Below are positions 33,625-42,610 of a stretch of DNA of 64,000 nt, in pieces. Under the pieces are notes generated by a model. That model was given only the letters and a program-made list of their open reading frames with translations. It ran no database searches and was not told where the DNA came from. Origin of the DNA: Peribacillus sp. FSL E2-0218. GTDB lineage: Bacteria > Bacillota > Bacilli > Bacillales > DSM-1321. Where the stretch lies: assembly GCF_037992945.1 (NCBI RefSeq), contig NZ_CP150304.1:4219501-4283500 (forward strand), read 5' to 3'. Numbering within the stretch: the stretch's first letter is position 1; every line of letters begins with the position of its first letter. The translations under genes were made by a program, and so were the position numbers.

Positions 33625-34203
33625 TTACTGTCGTATACATAAGCCATTTTCTTCAATAATCTCCTTAACCTTCTGAAAGCCTATTGTTGTCTTAGAATAA
33701 ACAGGAAAAGACAAATCCCAATTCCCGATTATCACTGTATCAAGAGAAGGAAAGAAAAAATTAGTAAAATACGATTCATTCACGGAAAGTTTCGTTAAAA
33801 AGATAAGGGCTTCAACGTCACCTATTTTGTAAATACCCTTGTTGCTGGAAAACAACTTTCGAAAGAAATTTGCCTCTTTTCGATGTAAACAGCTTAATAT
33901 ATGCCTGAACTCTGCTTTTACCAAACCTTTTTTATAAATGTGTACATACACTTCATTCTCTTCTATATTTTCTATATGAAAAAAATTCGTAAAGGTACTA
34001 ACGAATTTGGGACCGTACTTTACATTATGACTTCTCCCCAATAACTCTCTTGCCTCTTCTTCAGTGAGAACTCGATTATATACATCCATAATACCGATAT
34101 GATTGTATAACTTACTTGGTTCTTCAACAAGATGAGTATTGAATTTTTTAAACTTTGAATGCAGCATATTAATTTCTTCATTCGTTACCAATTCTAACTT
34201 CAT
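33625..34203 (-). CDS. hypothetical protein, 192 aa
   Basis: GGGGGAAAAAT precedes the ATG. Soluble, mixed alpha/beta, with GIMDVYNRVLTEEEARELLGRS near residue 45 and NWDLSFPVYS near the end. I do not recognise the family. Monocistronic between IMR copies. Confidence 0.55.
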   Translation of the reverse strand: MKLELVTNEEINMLHSKFKKFNTHLVEEPSKLYNHIGIMDVYNRVLTEEEARELLGRSHNVKYGPKFVSTFTNFFHIENIEENEVYVHIYKKGLVKAEFRHILSCLHRKEANFFRKLFSSNKGIYKIGDVEALIFLTKLSVNESYFTNFFFPSLDTVIIGNWDLSFPVYSKTTIGFQKVKEIIEENGLCIRQ

Positions 34204-34252
34204 ATTTTTCCCCCGTTGTTCATTTTGTTCTAATAATATTTTATCACCTTCT

Positions 34253-34340
34253 TTAACTAACCTGCCCCTTTAGTTCATGAAGCAAAAAGGCCACCAAATG
34301 GCAGCCCGGGATCTCAACTACAGAACCTGTTAGTTCAAGA
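34253..34340 (+). repeat. IMR copy, C core
   Basis: Left arm, AAAGGCCACCAAATGGCAGCC core and degenerate right arm CAGAACCTGTTAGTTC. Confidence 0.78.
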
Positions 34341-34411
34341 ATTTTCTATTTGGTATTTAGGTAATAAACCCGATCAGTCCAATCACCAAATTCCCCGTTT
34401 ACGAAATAAGC

Positions 34412-34566
34412 TTAGAGAAAAATCACAATAAATAGTACTCCTAGAACAATAAGAGTTATCCAATAAGAAGACAATTTCCTTTTATTTTTAATTTCGAATA
34501 AAAGAATCCTTTTCTCAACCAAACTCCAAAAATGACAATAAACAGAATACCAAAAAGAAGGAACAT
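34412..34566 (-). pseudogene. small two-TM membrane protein with frameshift
   Basis: From the ATG at 34564-34566 the frame reads MFLLFGILFIVIFGVWLRK and shifts by one base near 34505. The other frame continues RILLFEIKNKRKLSSYW, then TLIVLGVLFIVIFL and a TAA at 34412-34414. Together they form a plausible 51-residue two-helix membrane protein. Confidence 0.5.
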
Positions 34567-34598
34567 TTTTAATATAGAGTCACTCCCATTTTTTACAG

Positions 34599-35060
34599 CT
34601 AAATGAATTGGTTATTGCTCTCATAAATTCTTGAACTACTTCCCCAAGGATGGTATCCGTTACCTATATAAGTGAATCCATATTTTTCATAGTATCCAAT
34701 GTGGTCAGTACAAAGGAAAACTTTATTGAATCCTGCTTTTTCCGCATCAGCTTTAGCACGCATTAGTAGCTCTTTGCCTAAAGACCTACCACGATAGCTA
34801 TTTTCAATATAAAGGGCACATATCCAGGGCCATAAATCCATACGACTAATAAAATCATTGCTAATGAGACCTGCGCAGCCAATAATTTCATCCGAATCCT
34901 CCATCAAATACCAAATAGGGAGCGGACTTTTTGTTGTTATGCTGTGCATAATGCAGTCTTCATATACTTTCAGGCTGTTTTCGTTTGCCCATTTGCACTG
35001 AATATATTTAATTGCTTTTTCTTTATACTCTGGATAATCTCTAACGCTAATAATTGGCAT
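34599..35060 (-). CDS. GNAT family N-acetyltransferase
   Basis: 153 residues with the acetyl-CoA loop SYRGRSLGKELLMRA and C-terminal GYYEKYGFTYIGNGYHPWG. GAAGGGAAAACAAT precedes the ATG. Substrate unknown; related proteins acetylate small amines. Confidence 0.85.
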   Translation of the reverse strand: MPIISVRDYPEYKEKAIKYIQCKWANENSLKVYEDCIMHSITTKSPLPIWYLMEDSDEIIGCAGLISNDFISRMDLWPWICALYIENSYRGRSLGKELLMRAKADAEKAGFNKVFLCTDHIGYYEKYGFTYIGNGYHPWGSSSRIYESNNQFI

Positions 35061-35131
35061 ATTGTTTTCCCTTCGTTAGCTTATTTTATATGAATTTATA
35101 TACATTTTTTAATCAAATTTATTGTAGTAAA

Positions 35132-36349
35132 TTAGTTAAAGAAGATTTTCATTTTATTATGAGCCTTAACTAATGTAAAAGATAATATAGCAGAAATAAA
35201 GATTAGGATAGATCCAAATATATATACAGCTCGTACTCCAACAAAATCAGCAATAAAACCCATCAGAAAAATGGATAAACCTGTAACAGTTGATAAAAGG
35301 ATACCTTGGGATGCATACACCTTTGGTAAATGGTTGGCTTGAATATTTATTTGAAATGCAGTTTGTTGAGCTACATCTCTTATTTGGTAGGCTGGACCCA
35401 TTGCAACACAAAGCAGAAGAGCCAGTATAGGGTTACTCGTCAGCCCATATATTAACGTGAAAATACTAAATAATAACGAACCGATCGCCATACTAAAAAT
35501 TAAGTGCTTCTGTATGGTTTTAGCTATGAACAAGGTGATTATACCCCCAAAAATAGTACCCATATAATAACTTGCATTAATAAACCCCCACCATTGTTCC
35601 CCTTGGTTTAAGGCTTCTTTTACATACACCAATGTTATTGCTCCTATCCAAATGGAACCTGCCATTCCCTCAATAACATCCATTAATGTAACCAGTCTAA
35701 GAGTTTGATTACGCCATAAAATAACCCATCCTTCATTCATTAGTGTCCATTTAGACTTATTTTCTATTTGAACTTCAACGTTATCCATAAAATATTTTGA
35801 TGTAATATATAAAGCCAATACAGAAACCCAAAGCAATACTACATTAAAAGCCAAAGTTGAATTATGTCCCCAATTTATGACAGCAAAACCTGTAAAGCTA
35901 TACCCAGCTATTTGAACAGATTGTGTTGTAATAGATAAAGAACTGTTAGCTTTCACAAGATTTCCTTTCGGTACAATTTTAGGTGTAACAGAATTAAGTA
36001 ACGGGTTTCCCCATCCTTCCATAAAAGATATAACTAAAATAAACAATAACAGAACATAAATATGATTAGTTATAGGCAAGAAACCCAGAAGTAAGAAAGT
36101 AAGTATTATAGCCTTCAAACCTTGAAGACTCACAAGTAATGTAGAGAAAGTGAACTTTTTATAAAGTAATGGTGATGTAAGACCAGCAATCAAATTAGCC
36201 AAGGCTTTGAATAAAGGAAATAATGAAGCCATTAATGCAGAATCAGTTTTTTGATATATAAATGTGGTAATTACCATAATGTAAAGCACATCAGCTAGGG
36301 CGATACTTGTCTTAGCAAACCAGAAACTATAAAACGGTATTCTTTTCAT
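35132..36349 (-). CDS. MFS transporter
   Basis: 405 residues from the ATG at 36347-36349 (TAGGAGATATT upstream). Twelve hydrophobic segments with the layout of MFS drug-type exporters (PF05977/MFS_3-like). A longer frame to 36385 lacks a site. Likely a proton-driven exporter in the membrane; the substrate is unknown. Confidence 0.85.
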   Translation of the reverse strand: MKRIPFYSFWFAKTSIALADVLYIMVITTFIYQKTDSALMASLFPLFKALANLIAGLTSPLLYKKFTFSTLLVSLQGLKAIILTFLLLGFLPITNHIYVLLLFILVISFMEGWGNPLLNSVTPKIVPKGNLVKANSSLSITTQSVQIAGYSFTGFAVINWGHNSTLAFNVVLLWVSVLALYITSKYFMDNVEVQIENKSKWTLMNEGWVILWRNQTLRLVTLMDVIEGMAGSIWIGAITLVYVKEALNQGEQWWGFINASYYMGTIFGGIITLFIAKTIQKHLIFSMAIGSLLFSIFTLIYGLTSNPILALLLCVAMGPAYQIRDVAQQTAFQINIQANHLPKVYASQGILLSTVTGLSIFLMGFIADFVGVRAVYIFGSILIFISAILSFTLVKAHNKMKIFFN

Positions 36350-36429
36350 AATATCTCCTATTAATAAATCTACCCACCTATACAATCCCTGTTTTTTACA
36401 ATTATATCATTAAATACTTGTTTTCCTTA

Positions 36430-36512
36430 ATGAACTATCCCGCCCCGATAGTTCCATGAGAAAAGGAGCTGCTGATCAGCTCCTGATAATGAAGTAAAGC
36501 ACCCGTTAACCA
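36430..36512 (+). repeat. IMR copy, B-like core
   Basis: AACTATCCCGCCCCGATAGTT with matched stem change, core GGAGCTGCTGATCAGCTCC, then GAAGTAAAGCACCCGTTA. Confidence 0.82.
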
Positions 36513-36548
36513 ATAAAAAACAATCTAAAAATATAGTTTCTTTTCGAA

Positions 36549-36583
36549 GTAAAAGCGTGTTTTGAAAAAAGATACGCTTTTAC
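36549..36583. terminator. hairpin
   Basis: AGTAAAAGCGT pairs with ACGCTTTTACT around a 15-base loop. It lies just past the fragment at 36608 on the minus strand and may be its terminator. Confidence 0.5.
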
Positions 36584-36607
36584 TATAATTAATGAATCAT
36601 TCTTTTA

Positions 36608-36690
36608 TTAAAGAAACTTGCCGAAACTGGTTAAAATAATCATTAGCATGACAGCTGCAATCGATCGATCACAGAGACTGACATGATTGA
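36608..36690 (-). pseudogene. C-terminal fragment of a membrane protein
   Basis: A minus-strand frame without start reads DRSIAAVMLMIILTSFGKFL then TAA (36608-36610), like the last helix of a transporter. Upstream sequence is not coherent. Low confidence. Confidence 0.25.
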
Positions 36691-36712
36691 TAAAACTGGA
36701 ATTTTGATGAAT

Positions 36713-37294
36713 TTATTTTAATAATGATAATATCATCGCTACAGAATTTTCTACAAATGAACGCTCTGGACGAGATTTCATTAACACGGTAAGTCCGATT
36801 AATGAAACGACTAGTGTCTGTGCCAAAACTTTAGCATCAAGGCTGCTTTCGAGCTCACCTGAGCGAATACCTCGGACAATCGTTTCTTGAAATATGATCG
36901 AAAGATACATTTGATGCTCCCTTGTAAGGATTTCAAATTTTTCATCGTGAGGAGCAAGTTCCACCATTGTATTAATGCAAAAACATCCTTTGTTCGGACT
37001 TTCTTTATATTCCTCTTCCACCAAATCTTCAAAAAATGTTTGAAATGCTTCCTTTACAGATAGATTGTTTTGAAATTTTGTTCGAATATGGGAAGCATGT
37101 AGCTTTGTATATTTGCGTAATGCAGCCTCAAACAATTTCTCTTTGTCTCCAAAAGCTGAGTATAAGCTTGGTCGTTGTATCCCCATTTTGGCAGTCAAAT
37201 CGCTTAGCGAAGTAGCCTTGTACCCCTTCTCCCAAAAAAGCAGCATAGCTTCATCCAACGCTTTTTCCTCATCAAATTCACGAAGTCGAACCAT
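36713..37294 (-). CDS. TetR family transcriptional regulator
   Basis: 193 residues. The helix-turn-helix lies at about 30-54 (LSDLTAKMGIQRPSLYSAFGDKEKL), in a form frequent in AcrR/TetR regulators with the C-terminal domain carrying GCFCINTMVELAP. GAGGGATGTATT precedes the ATG. It lies 44 bases downstream of an NTF2-like gene on the same strand and near the divergent MFS exporter at 38050, so it could control either or both. Confidence 0.88.
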   Translation of the reverse strand: MVRLREFDEEKALDEAMLLFWEKGYKATSLSDLTAKMGIQRPSLYSAFGDKEKLFEAALRKYTKLHASHIRTKFQNNLSVKEAFQTFFEDLVEEEYKESPNKGCFCINTMVELAPHDEKFEILTREHQMYLSIIFQETIVRGIRSGELESSLDAKVLAQTLVVSLIGLTVLMKSRPERSFVENSVAMILSLLK

Positions 37295-37338
37295 AATACA
37301 TCCCTCATTTCAAAAAACAAAATTTCTTCACTAGATAA

Positions 37339-37836
37339 TTAATCTTGTTCTTGATTCTTTTTTATTTGCTCAATGATTCCCAATCTGTCCACCTGAATCC
37401 AGTATTCCACTATTTTTTGATCCTCTAACAGGTATACGGCACTTCCTAATTCAATAACCTCTTTATTTGTAGGCAGATACCCCTCGTACTCTCCGATATG
37501 CATTCCTGTCTGCTTCCATCTGACATGAACTTTTTGATTTTGAGAAATTAATTCTTGGATTTCTATTTTAAAATTCCCCCATGCATCTTTCATTTCTCTT
37601 ATATGATCAGCATAATTCTCAGGTGACCTTTTAATTGTCACCATGCTTTCTGAATTCACTTGATGTGCTCTTACCTCTTTCGCCATAAAAAACTTAGCTT
37701 GTTCGGGGTTGCTACCTGACCTGACAACTTCAAAGAAGCTTTTTATAATCTGTTCGTTTGTCTGCAGGAATTTTGGAGCTGGTGAACCGCCCCCAGATAT
37801 TTCCGTGAATTCGTTATTCCCCGGTATTTGATTCAT
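37339..37836 (-). CDS. SnoaL/NTF2-like (ester cyclase-type) protein
   Basis: 165 residues with the NTF2-like cone fold pattern: NEQIIKSFFEVVRSGSNPEQ, VRWKQTGMHIGEYEGYLPTNKEV and IVEYWIQVDRLGIIEQI at the end. This matches the SnoaL-like ester cyclase group. AAAGGAGGGTTAATCATCC precedes the ATG. Probably in one unit with the TetR gene downstream. Substrate unknown. Confidence 0.78.
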   Translation of the reverse strand: MNQIPGNNEFTEISGGGSPAPKFLQTNEQIIKSFFEVVRSGSNPEQAKFFMAKEVRAHQVNSESMVTIKRSPENYADHIREMKDAWGNFKIEIQELISQNQKVHVRWKQTGMHIGEYEGYLPTNKEVIELGSAVYLLEDQKIVEYWIQVDRLGIIEQIKKNQEQD

Positions 37837-38049
37837 GGATGATTAACCCTCCTTTTAATTACCAATCGGTATATTATAATCTTATTTAATTACAGTCCTA
37901 ATGTCAAATTGTGATGATCATTTCAAGGACATCATTCTAATTACTGCTTAACTTACTTGACATCAAAACGTTTTGTTGGTTATCCTTATAAGGAATTATT
38001 TCATACTGAACGATATATTATACTTTTAAGTACAAAAAGGAGGGAAGTT

Positions 38050-39309
38050 ATGGTGAAGGTGAAAGAAAAAACAACAATTAAAGGTGAAGATCATGATACG
38101 AAAACGGATCAATCTCAAATAGTATCCGGATCAACCATGACTCGCTACATGGCACTATTGTTTGCAACAGCCTGTGGGATGGCTGTCGCCAACATATACT
38201 ATGCACAACCGTTGCTAGACTCCCTGTCGATCGAATTCGGTATCGCCCATTCATCCATCGGCATTGTCATCACCATTACCCAGCTTTGTTACGCCCTAGG
38301 ACTGCTACTGCTGGTACCACTCGGTGATCTACTGAATCGACGTCGGCTAATCATCAGTCAGATGCTTTTATCCGTATTGTCTCTGATTGTCGTCGGCATC
38401 GCCCCCATCATCACCGTGCTGTTCACCGGGTTAGCTGCGGTCGGGCTGCTTGCTGTGGTGACTCAAGTGCTCGTAGCGTTCGCATCGACTTTGGCTGCCC
38501 CATCCGAGCGTGGACGTATAGTCGGCTTGGTGCAAAGTGGAATCGTGATTGGCATTCTGCTCGCACGAACATTCGCTGGTGTACTAACCGATCTCGCCGG
38601 TTGGCGTTCGGTCTATCTTGTTTCTGCCGCCATGATGCTCATCATGACCGGCGTGTTGTTCCGAGTACTCCCGCGTGATGAAAGCGAAAGAGAGTCACTT
38701 TCCTATCCGCAGCTGCTTCGTTCGGTGCTCACATTGTTCAGGCAAGAACGAATCCTACGCATCCGCGGAGTACTGGCACTGCTGATTTTTACCGCGTTTA
38801 GCACATTGTGGACTTCGCTGGTGCTACCTCTCAGTGCTCCACCATACTCCCTTTCACATACCGCAATTGGAGCGTTTGGTCTTGCTGGAGTTGCCGGAGC
38901 ATTAGCTGCTGCTCATGCTGGAGGTCTGGCTGATCGAGGTCTAGGGCAGCGAACAACCTGCATAGCCCTAGTTTTATTGTTAGCATCATGGTTCCCAATC
39001 AGCTTTACCGAACACTCACTGGTCGCATTAGTCATTGGCGTTATCTTTCTTGACCTGGCTGTGCAAGCAGTACATGTAACCAACCAGAGTATGATTTTCA
39101 CAGTGCGTCCTGAGGCAAGAAGCCGACTTACTGCTGCTTACATGATTTTTTATTCCATCGGCAGTGCCATGGGTTCAATTATTTCAACCAATATATACGC
39201 AAACTATGGCTGGATCGGAGTATCTCTATTTGGTGCCTCTGTCAGCGCTTTGGCCCTTTTGTATTGGGTAATGACCTACCGTCTTACGGAGCAGATTAAA
39301 GAGAAATAA
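38050..39309 (+). CDS. MFS transporter, GC-rich
   Basis: 419 residues from the ATG at 38050 (AAAAAGGAGGGAAGTT upstream). Twelve membrane segments; VPLGDLLNRRR is the MFS loop 2-3 motif. The family resembles sugar-efflux/drug exporters of the AraJ type. The coding sequence is much richer in GC (many CTG, GCC, ATC and CGT codons) than its neighbours, suggesting recent transfer. It is divergent from the TetR/SnoaL unit, an arrangement usual for a repressor and its exporter. Confidence 0.88.
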   Translation: MVKVKEKTTIKGEDHDTKTDQSQIVSGSTMTRYMALLFATACGMAVANIYYAQPLLDSLSIEFGIAHSSIGIVITITQLCYALGLLLLVPLGDLLNRRRLIISQMLLSVLSLIVVGIAPIITVLFTGLAAVGLLAVVTQVLVAFASTLAAPSERGRIVGLVQSGIVIGILLARTFAGVLTDLAGWRSVYLVSAAMMLIMTGVLFRVLPRDESERESLSYPQLLRSVLTLFRQERILRIRGVLALLIFTAFSTLWTSLVLPLSAPPYSLSHTAIGAFGLAGVAGALAAAHAGGLADRGLGQRTTCIALVLLLASWFPISFTEHSLVALVIGVIFLDLAVQAVHVTNQSMIFTVRPEARSRLTAAYMIFYSIGSAMGSIISTNIYANYGWIGVSLFGASVSALALLYWVMTYRLTEQIKEK

Positions 39310-39363
39310 TACCGATTTTTAGGTTGTTTGAAATTTTTCAAGACCTAAATCATACCAAGTTAC

Positions 39364-39402
39364 AAAAAGGGGTGATACATATTAAGATGTATCACCCCTT
39401 TT
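39364..39402. terminator. bidirectional terminator after the MFS gene
   Basis: AAAAGGGGTGATACAT pairs with ATGTATCACCCCTTTT. Confidence 0.88.
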
Positions 39403-39408
39403 ACTTCC

Positions 39409-39437
39409 TGTTCAACAAATGCACCCGCTAGTTCATA
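39409..39437 (+). repeat. IMR right arm
   Basis: TTCAACAAATGCACCCGCTAGTTC. Confidence 0.55.
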
Positions 39438-39539
39438 ATTCCCCATGTTATCAACATGTATACGGAGCTACTCACTTGTTAGAATAAGACTCCTTGATTT
39501 AGCGTCATAAATTTTATAGCTTACTTCAAACTTATGATC

Positions 39540-39615
39540 AAGTTAGCGCCATAAGAAAAGGCTGCCTCAGCAACCTATCTTATTGAAGTAAAGAACCCGT
39601 TAGATTAAGTTACAA
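39540..39615 (+). repeat. IMR fragment, B core
   Basis: GTTAGCGCCATAAG, core GGCTGCCTCAGCAACC, right arm GAACCCGTTAG and the TTCACACTC tail. Confidence 0.65.
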
Positions 39616-39665
39616 TTCTTCACACTCTCTTTTTCAAGATAAGGAAAACGCTGCCTTATCTATAT

Positions 39666-40699
39666 TTATTTTATAAATGTATCGCACATCCATTCATAAA
39701 ATTTTTCCTTCTCTTCAAATTGTGGATAATGAGCTGATTGTTCAAAAGTAATAAATTCTTTTTTATTTGCTTCGATCATATCAAAATAATTTTTTGCTGC
39801 ATTAGATGATGTCATATAGTCGTATTTACCCATGATGAAATAGCATGGTATTTTAAGATCCGTTACTATAGTGGGTAAGGGATTTTTTAATACTTCCTTT
39901 AACAAAGTATTTTGAGAAAAGGATAACCCAAAGTTATAACGGATGACATCTAATAAGTTATACTCACTGCTGAATAAAATACCTATGTTATCACCATCAG
40001 GGTTATCAATAAGTCTTGAGGCCCCGCCATATTTCATGACATAATTTCGCGGGGTGAACGTATCGCCATTTTTTTGATTTTTTCTGTGAACCCTTGTAAA
40101 AATAAGACATCATCCGTATTGCCAGCTTTTTGAGCCTGATTAATACTGTAGTTCAAACTGTCAATCTCGCTTTCTGTTGTATCACTCATCTGTCCGATAC
40201 CAATATATGCTTCATATTTTTCAGGAGCTTCATAAGCAGCTTGCATGGCAATATATGTACCATAAGAATGACCAATAAGTATAATCTTTTCTTTGCCAAG
40301 ACGTTCTGATATATAATCCGTCATAGCCAATAAGTCCTCCACCAGTAAGTCTGATGAAAGATTGGAGTAGTCCTCAAAAAAATGATATGATTTTCCACTT
40401 GCTCTTTGGTCATAATTAACAACCGTAAAATTAGTTTCCAATAAGTCTTGGTATTGATCAGCATATGGCATTTCCGGACATCCGGGTCCTCCATGTACAA
40501 AAATAATAACCGGATTATCTTTATCTTTACCACGTATCATGATTTCCTGACTACTTCCATTTATCTCTACTTGTTCTAATGCACTTATACTGTTATCACC
40601 TTTTATATGAGAAGTCCATGTTGGTGAAAAAAGGGAAATGATTAATAATATTATAATAATTATTCCGATACATTTTGTTAATTTCTTTATATTTATCAT
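39666..40699 (-). pseudogene. proline iminopeptidase-like alpha/beta hydrolase, frameshifted
   Basis: N-terminal membrane anchor, oxyanion motif FVHGGPGCPE, NYDQRASGKS and nucleophile GHSYGT identify an alpha/beta hydrolase of the proline iminopeptidase type. The frame leaves after TEKIKKM at a run of seven A (about 40065-40071, minus strand). The next frame gives NGDTFTPRNYVMKYGGASRL and continues to the catalytic Asp (GKYDYMTS) and His (SAHYPQFEE). A one-base gain in the A-run explains it; slippage or sequencing error are alternatives. Confidence 0.82.
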
Positions 40700-40950
40700 T
40701 TAATTGCTTTCATTCCTTTCTACTTGATCAAAACAAAAATAGCAGTTGATGAATGAAATTTCACTACGCCCCGCCCTTTGTGGCTTTTATCCATCAAAAT
40801 AAAAAGCTATTGGTAATTACTATTTAAAGGAGATCATGAACAAGCTAGTTTGTAATTCCAAATCAAAGAACCATATGATATTTTACCTAACTTATGAAAT
40901 AATTTCCATAAATATTTGATATTGTAAAGTACAATAAACTGTACACAACG
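40700..40950. other. gene-free stretch
   Basis: It holds a possible 27-codon frame starting at 40837 behind AAAGGAG but no recognisable product. Confidence 0.25.
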
Positions 40951-41037
40951 GAACTAACCTGCCCCGATGGTGCCAAAAGAAAAAGCCGCCTTAAAGACAG
41001 CTCCGATGACCAGCTAACGCACCCTTTAGTTTAACAA
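40951..41037 (+). repeat. IMR copy, S core
   Basis: Complete; left arm ends GATGGTGCC, core AGCCGCC TTAAA GACAGCT. Confidence 0.88.
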
Positions 41038-41063
41038 GGGAAAAGATAAACAGTATTTCAACT

Positions 41064-41231
41064 TTAATACCTATTTTTCCAATTATCATAAAAATCTTTA
41101 ATGGTTGAATGTATTCCATTTAGAGTAATTAAAATTAAGTACAGCATTATAACCGTAGCAATTTCTCCTGTGAAAAATGCAATAACAGCACCTCTTTCCC
41201 GAAAAATATTGAATTTGATGAAGATCCTCAA
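41064..41231 (-). CDS. small membrane protein, 55 aa (possible)
   Basis: From a TTG at 41229-41231 the frame reads RIFIKFNIFRERGAVIAFF, then a membrane segment (ATVIMLYLILITL) and DFYDNWKNRY before a TAA. No strong ribosome binding site. It overlaps a plus-strand remnant by 21 bases. Confidence 0.4.
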   Translation of the reverse strand: MRIFIKFNIFRERGAVIAFFTGEIATVIMLYLILITLNGIHSTIKDFYDNWKNRY

Positions 41232-41375
41232 GTTGTTGGTTCATATCTGACTTGGTTACGCAAAAAGGATAGGGAGTATAAAGGTGATGTATAGGTGAAG
41301 GATGGTTTGAATGATCAAAAGCACATAAGGCTTAAGAATGTTGATTCAGCTCCAGTGTTTTTTAAAGTAAAGTAA
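41211..41375 (+). pseudogene. gene remnant with in-frame TAG
   Basis: The frame reads EFDEDPQVVGSYLTWLRKK...YKGDV, then TAG (41292-41294), then VKDGLNDQKHIRLKNVDSAP to a TAA. Protein-like composition but no start codon and no family recognised. Confidence 0.35.
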
Positions 41376-41501
41376 ACTGTTTTTATGGTGACGTTTCTTG
41401 AACGGTGTATTAAACAATCGGGCGCGATTGCTGAACAATGAGCAATCGCTTTTTACTAGGCGGATCCGAATAGTTCTATCAAATTATTAGATGTAATTAA
41501 G

Positions 41502-41542
41502 AAACTCAGCTAATCTTCTGATGTGAAGGTAGCTGGGTTTTT
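41502..41542 (+). terminator. hairpin with T-run
   Basis: AACTCAGCTA pairs with TAGCTGGGTT, followed by TTT. It would terminate plus-strand transcripts; the upstream gene is lost. Confidence 0.55.
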
Positions 41543-41653
41543 AAAGTTGGATGTGCAAAATAACCCTTAAAATATACGCAAATTATCCGTCAAAGTGACA
41601 ATTTTAAGAGTGTCTTAAAGTTTTAAACGACTCAGCCTAGTACGGGTCTTAAG

Positions 41654-42058
41654 TCAATTAACGAAGTTTATTATTTCGCTTCTAATCTTAGCATTGCAAA
41701 TTTGAAAACGTGTTATACCTAATATACAGTTACAGTCTTTACTAGATAATACTATCTTCCACTCAGCCGTTACATCCCAATTATTTGACTCTCCACTCTG
41801 ATTACAAGTTAAGGTGTCTATAATTAAAGGGCCACTTCCAATATCTATTAAAGCTCTACTAATTTCGGCTTTAATTTCTTCATTCGTGGTAAGCTCTTTG
41901 TTGTTATATAGAACTATCCTGTCATCATAATATTGAGGAATTTTATCTAGTTTATGTTGATTCCAGATATCATTGTAAAATTGGTATATAAAAGAGGTAA
42001 TTTCAAATGATAACAATGTAGTTTGATTATAAGTTTCTAAGGTTAATTTAGAATGCAT
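41654..42058 (-). CDS. NTF2-like protein behind a SAM-I riboswitch
   Basis: 134 residues. The pattern ITSFIYQFYNDIWNQHKLDKIPQYYDDRIVLYNN, TNEEIKAEISRALIDI and VTAEWKIVLS fits SnoaL/NTF2-like small alpha+beta proteins. AGAGGAGAACTAAC precedes the ATG. A complete S-box lies directly upstream, so expression should rise when S-adenosylmethionine is low, placing it in sulfur or methionine metabolism despite no recognised enzymatic motif. It stands alone, with no met or cys gene beside it. Confidence 0.75.
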   Translation of the reverse strand: MHSKLTLETYNQTTLLSFEITSFIYQFYNDIWNQHKLDKIPQYYDDRIVLYNNKELTTNEEIKAEISRALIDIGSGPLIIDTLTCNQSGESNNWDVTAEWKIVLSSKDCNCILGITRFQICNAKIRSEIINFVN

Positions 42059-42093
42059 GTTAGTTCTCCTCTGCGTTAAAGTATTTTAAATAC

Positions 42094-42256
42094 AAAAAAC
42101 CTCTCTATTTATAAAAAAGAGAGGTTACATATTCTAAAATATGTTTCTTATCTTGCAAAGCAAATTACTTTGCAGGAATTAGCACCTTTTCAAACATATG
42201 TTTGAAGGTTGCTGGGTTTCGCAGGGCCAGTCCCTCCACCTCTCTTGATAAGTATT
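42094..42256 (-). promoter_or_regulatory. SAM-I (S-box) riboswitch with terminator
   Basis: On the minus strand: P1 5' side CTTATCAAGAG, then GAGGTGGAGGGACTGGCCC, GAAACCCAGCAACC, AAGGTGCTAATTCC and the P1 3' side GATAAGA, followed by the terminator AACCTCTCTTTTTTATAAATAGAGAGGTTTTTT (stem AACCTCTC/GAGAGGTT). All conserved core blocks of the S-box are present in order. Bound SAM would favour the terminator and switch off the NTF2-like gene that begins 36 bases later. Confidence 0.95.
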
Positions 42257-42423
42257 ATGAATTTAAAGACAATTCTATCATATTTAAACAGCAAGTAAAT
42301 TAATAATTGAAATAAATTTAGCTTTTATGAATATAAAATAGATTTATTTTTAAAAAACCTTTTCATTGTTCAAAAACATCCTAATATTCTTCTTCCAAAG
42401 TATATGATTACTTTGATTTCTTG

Positions 42424-42505
42424 TTACACTGTCCTGTCCCTTTAGTTGCATAAAGAAAAAGCTGCCTTAACGACAGCTCCAATCTTCAGGTAACGCACCC
42501 GGTAG
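42424..42505 (+). repeat. IMR copy, S core
   Basis: Left arm GTCCTGTCCCTTTAGTT; core GCTGCC TTAAC GACAGC; right arm GTAACGCACCCGGTAG. Confidence 0.82.
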
Positions 42506-42610
42506 ACTCTGTATTACGTGCTTAGATAGCACCATAAATAGCGTATTAATACTAAAAATTTTGCAATGGTTGGGACGCTACAGAAGCTTCAATACTATAC
42601 TGCCTCAATC

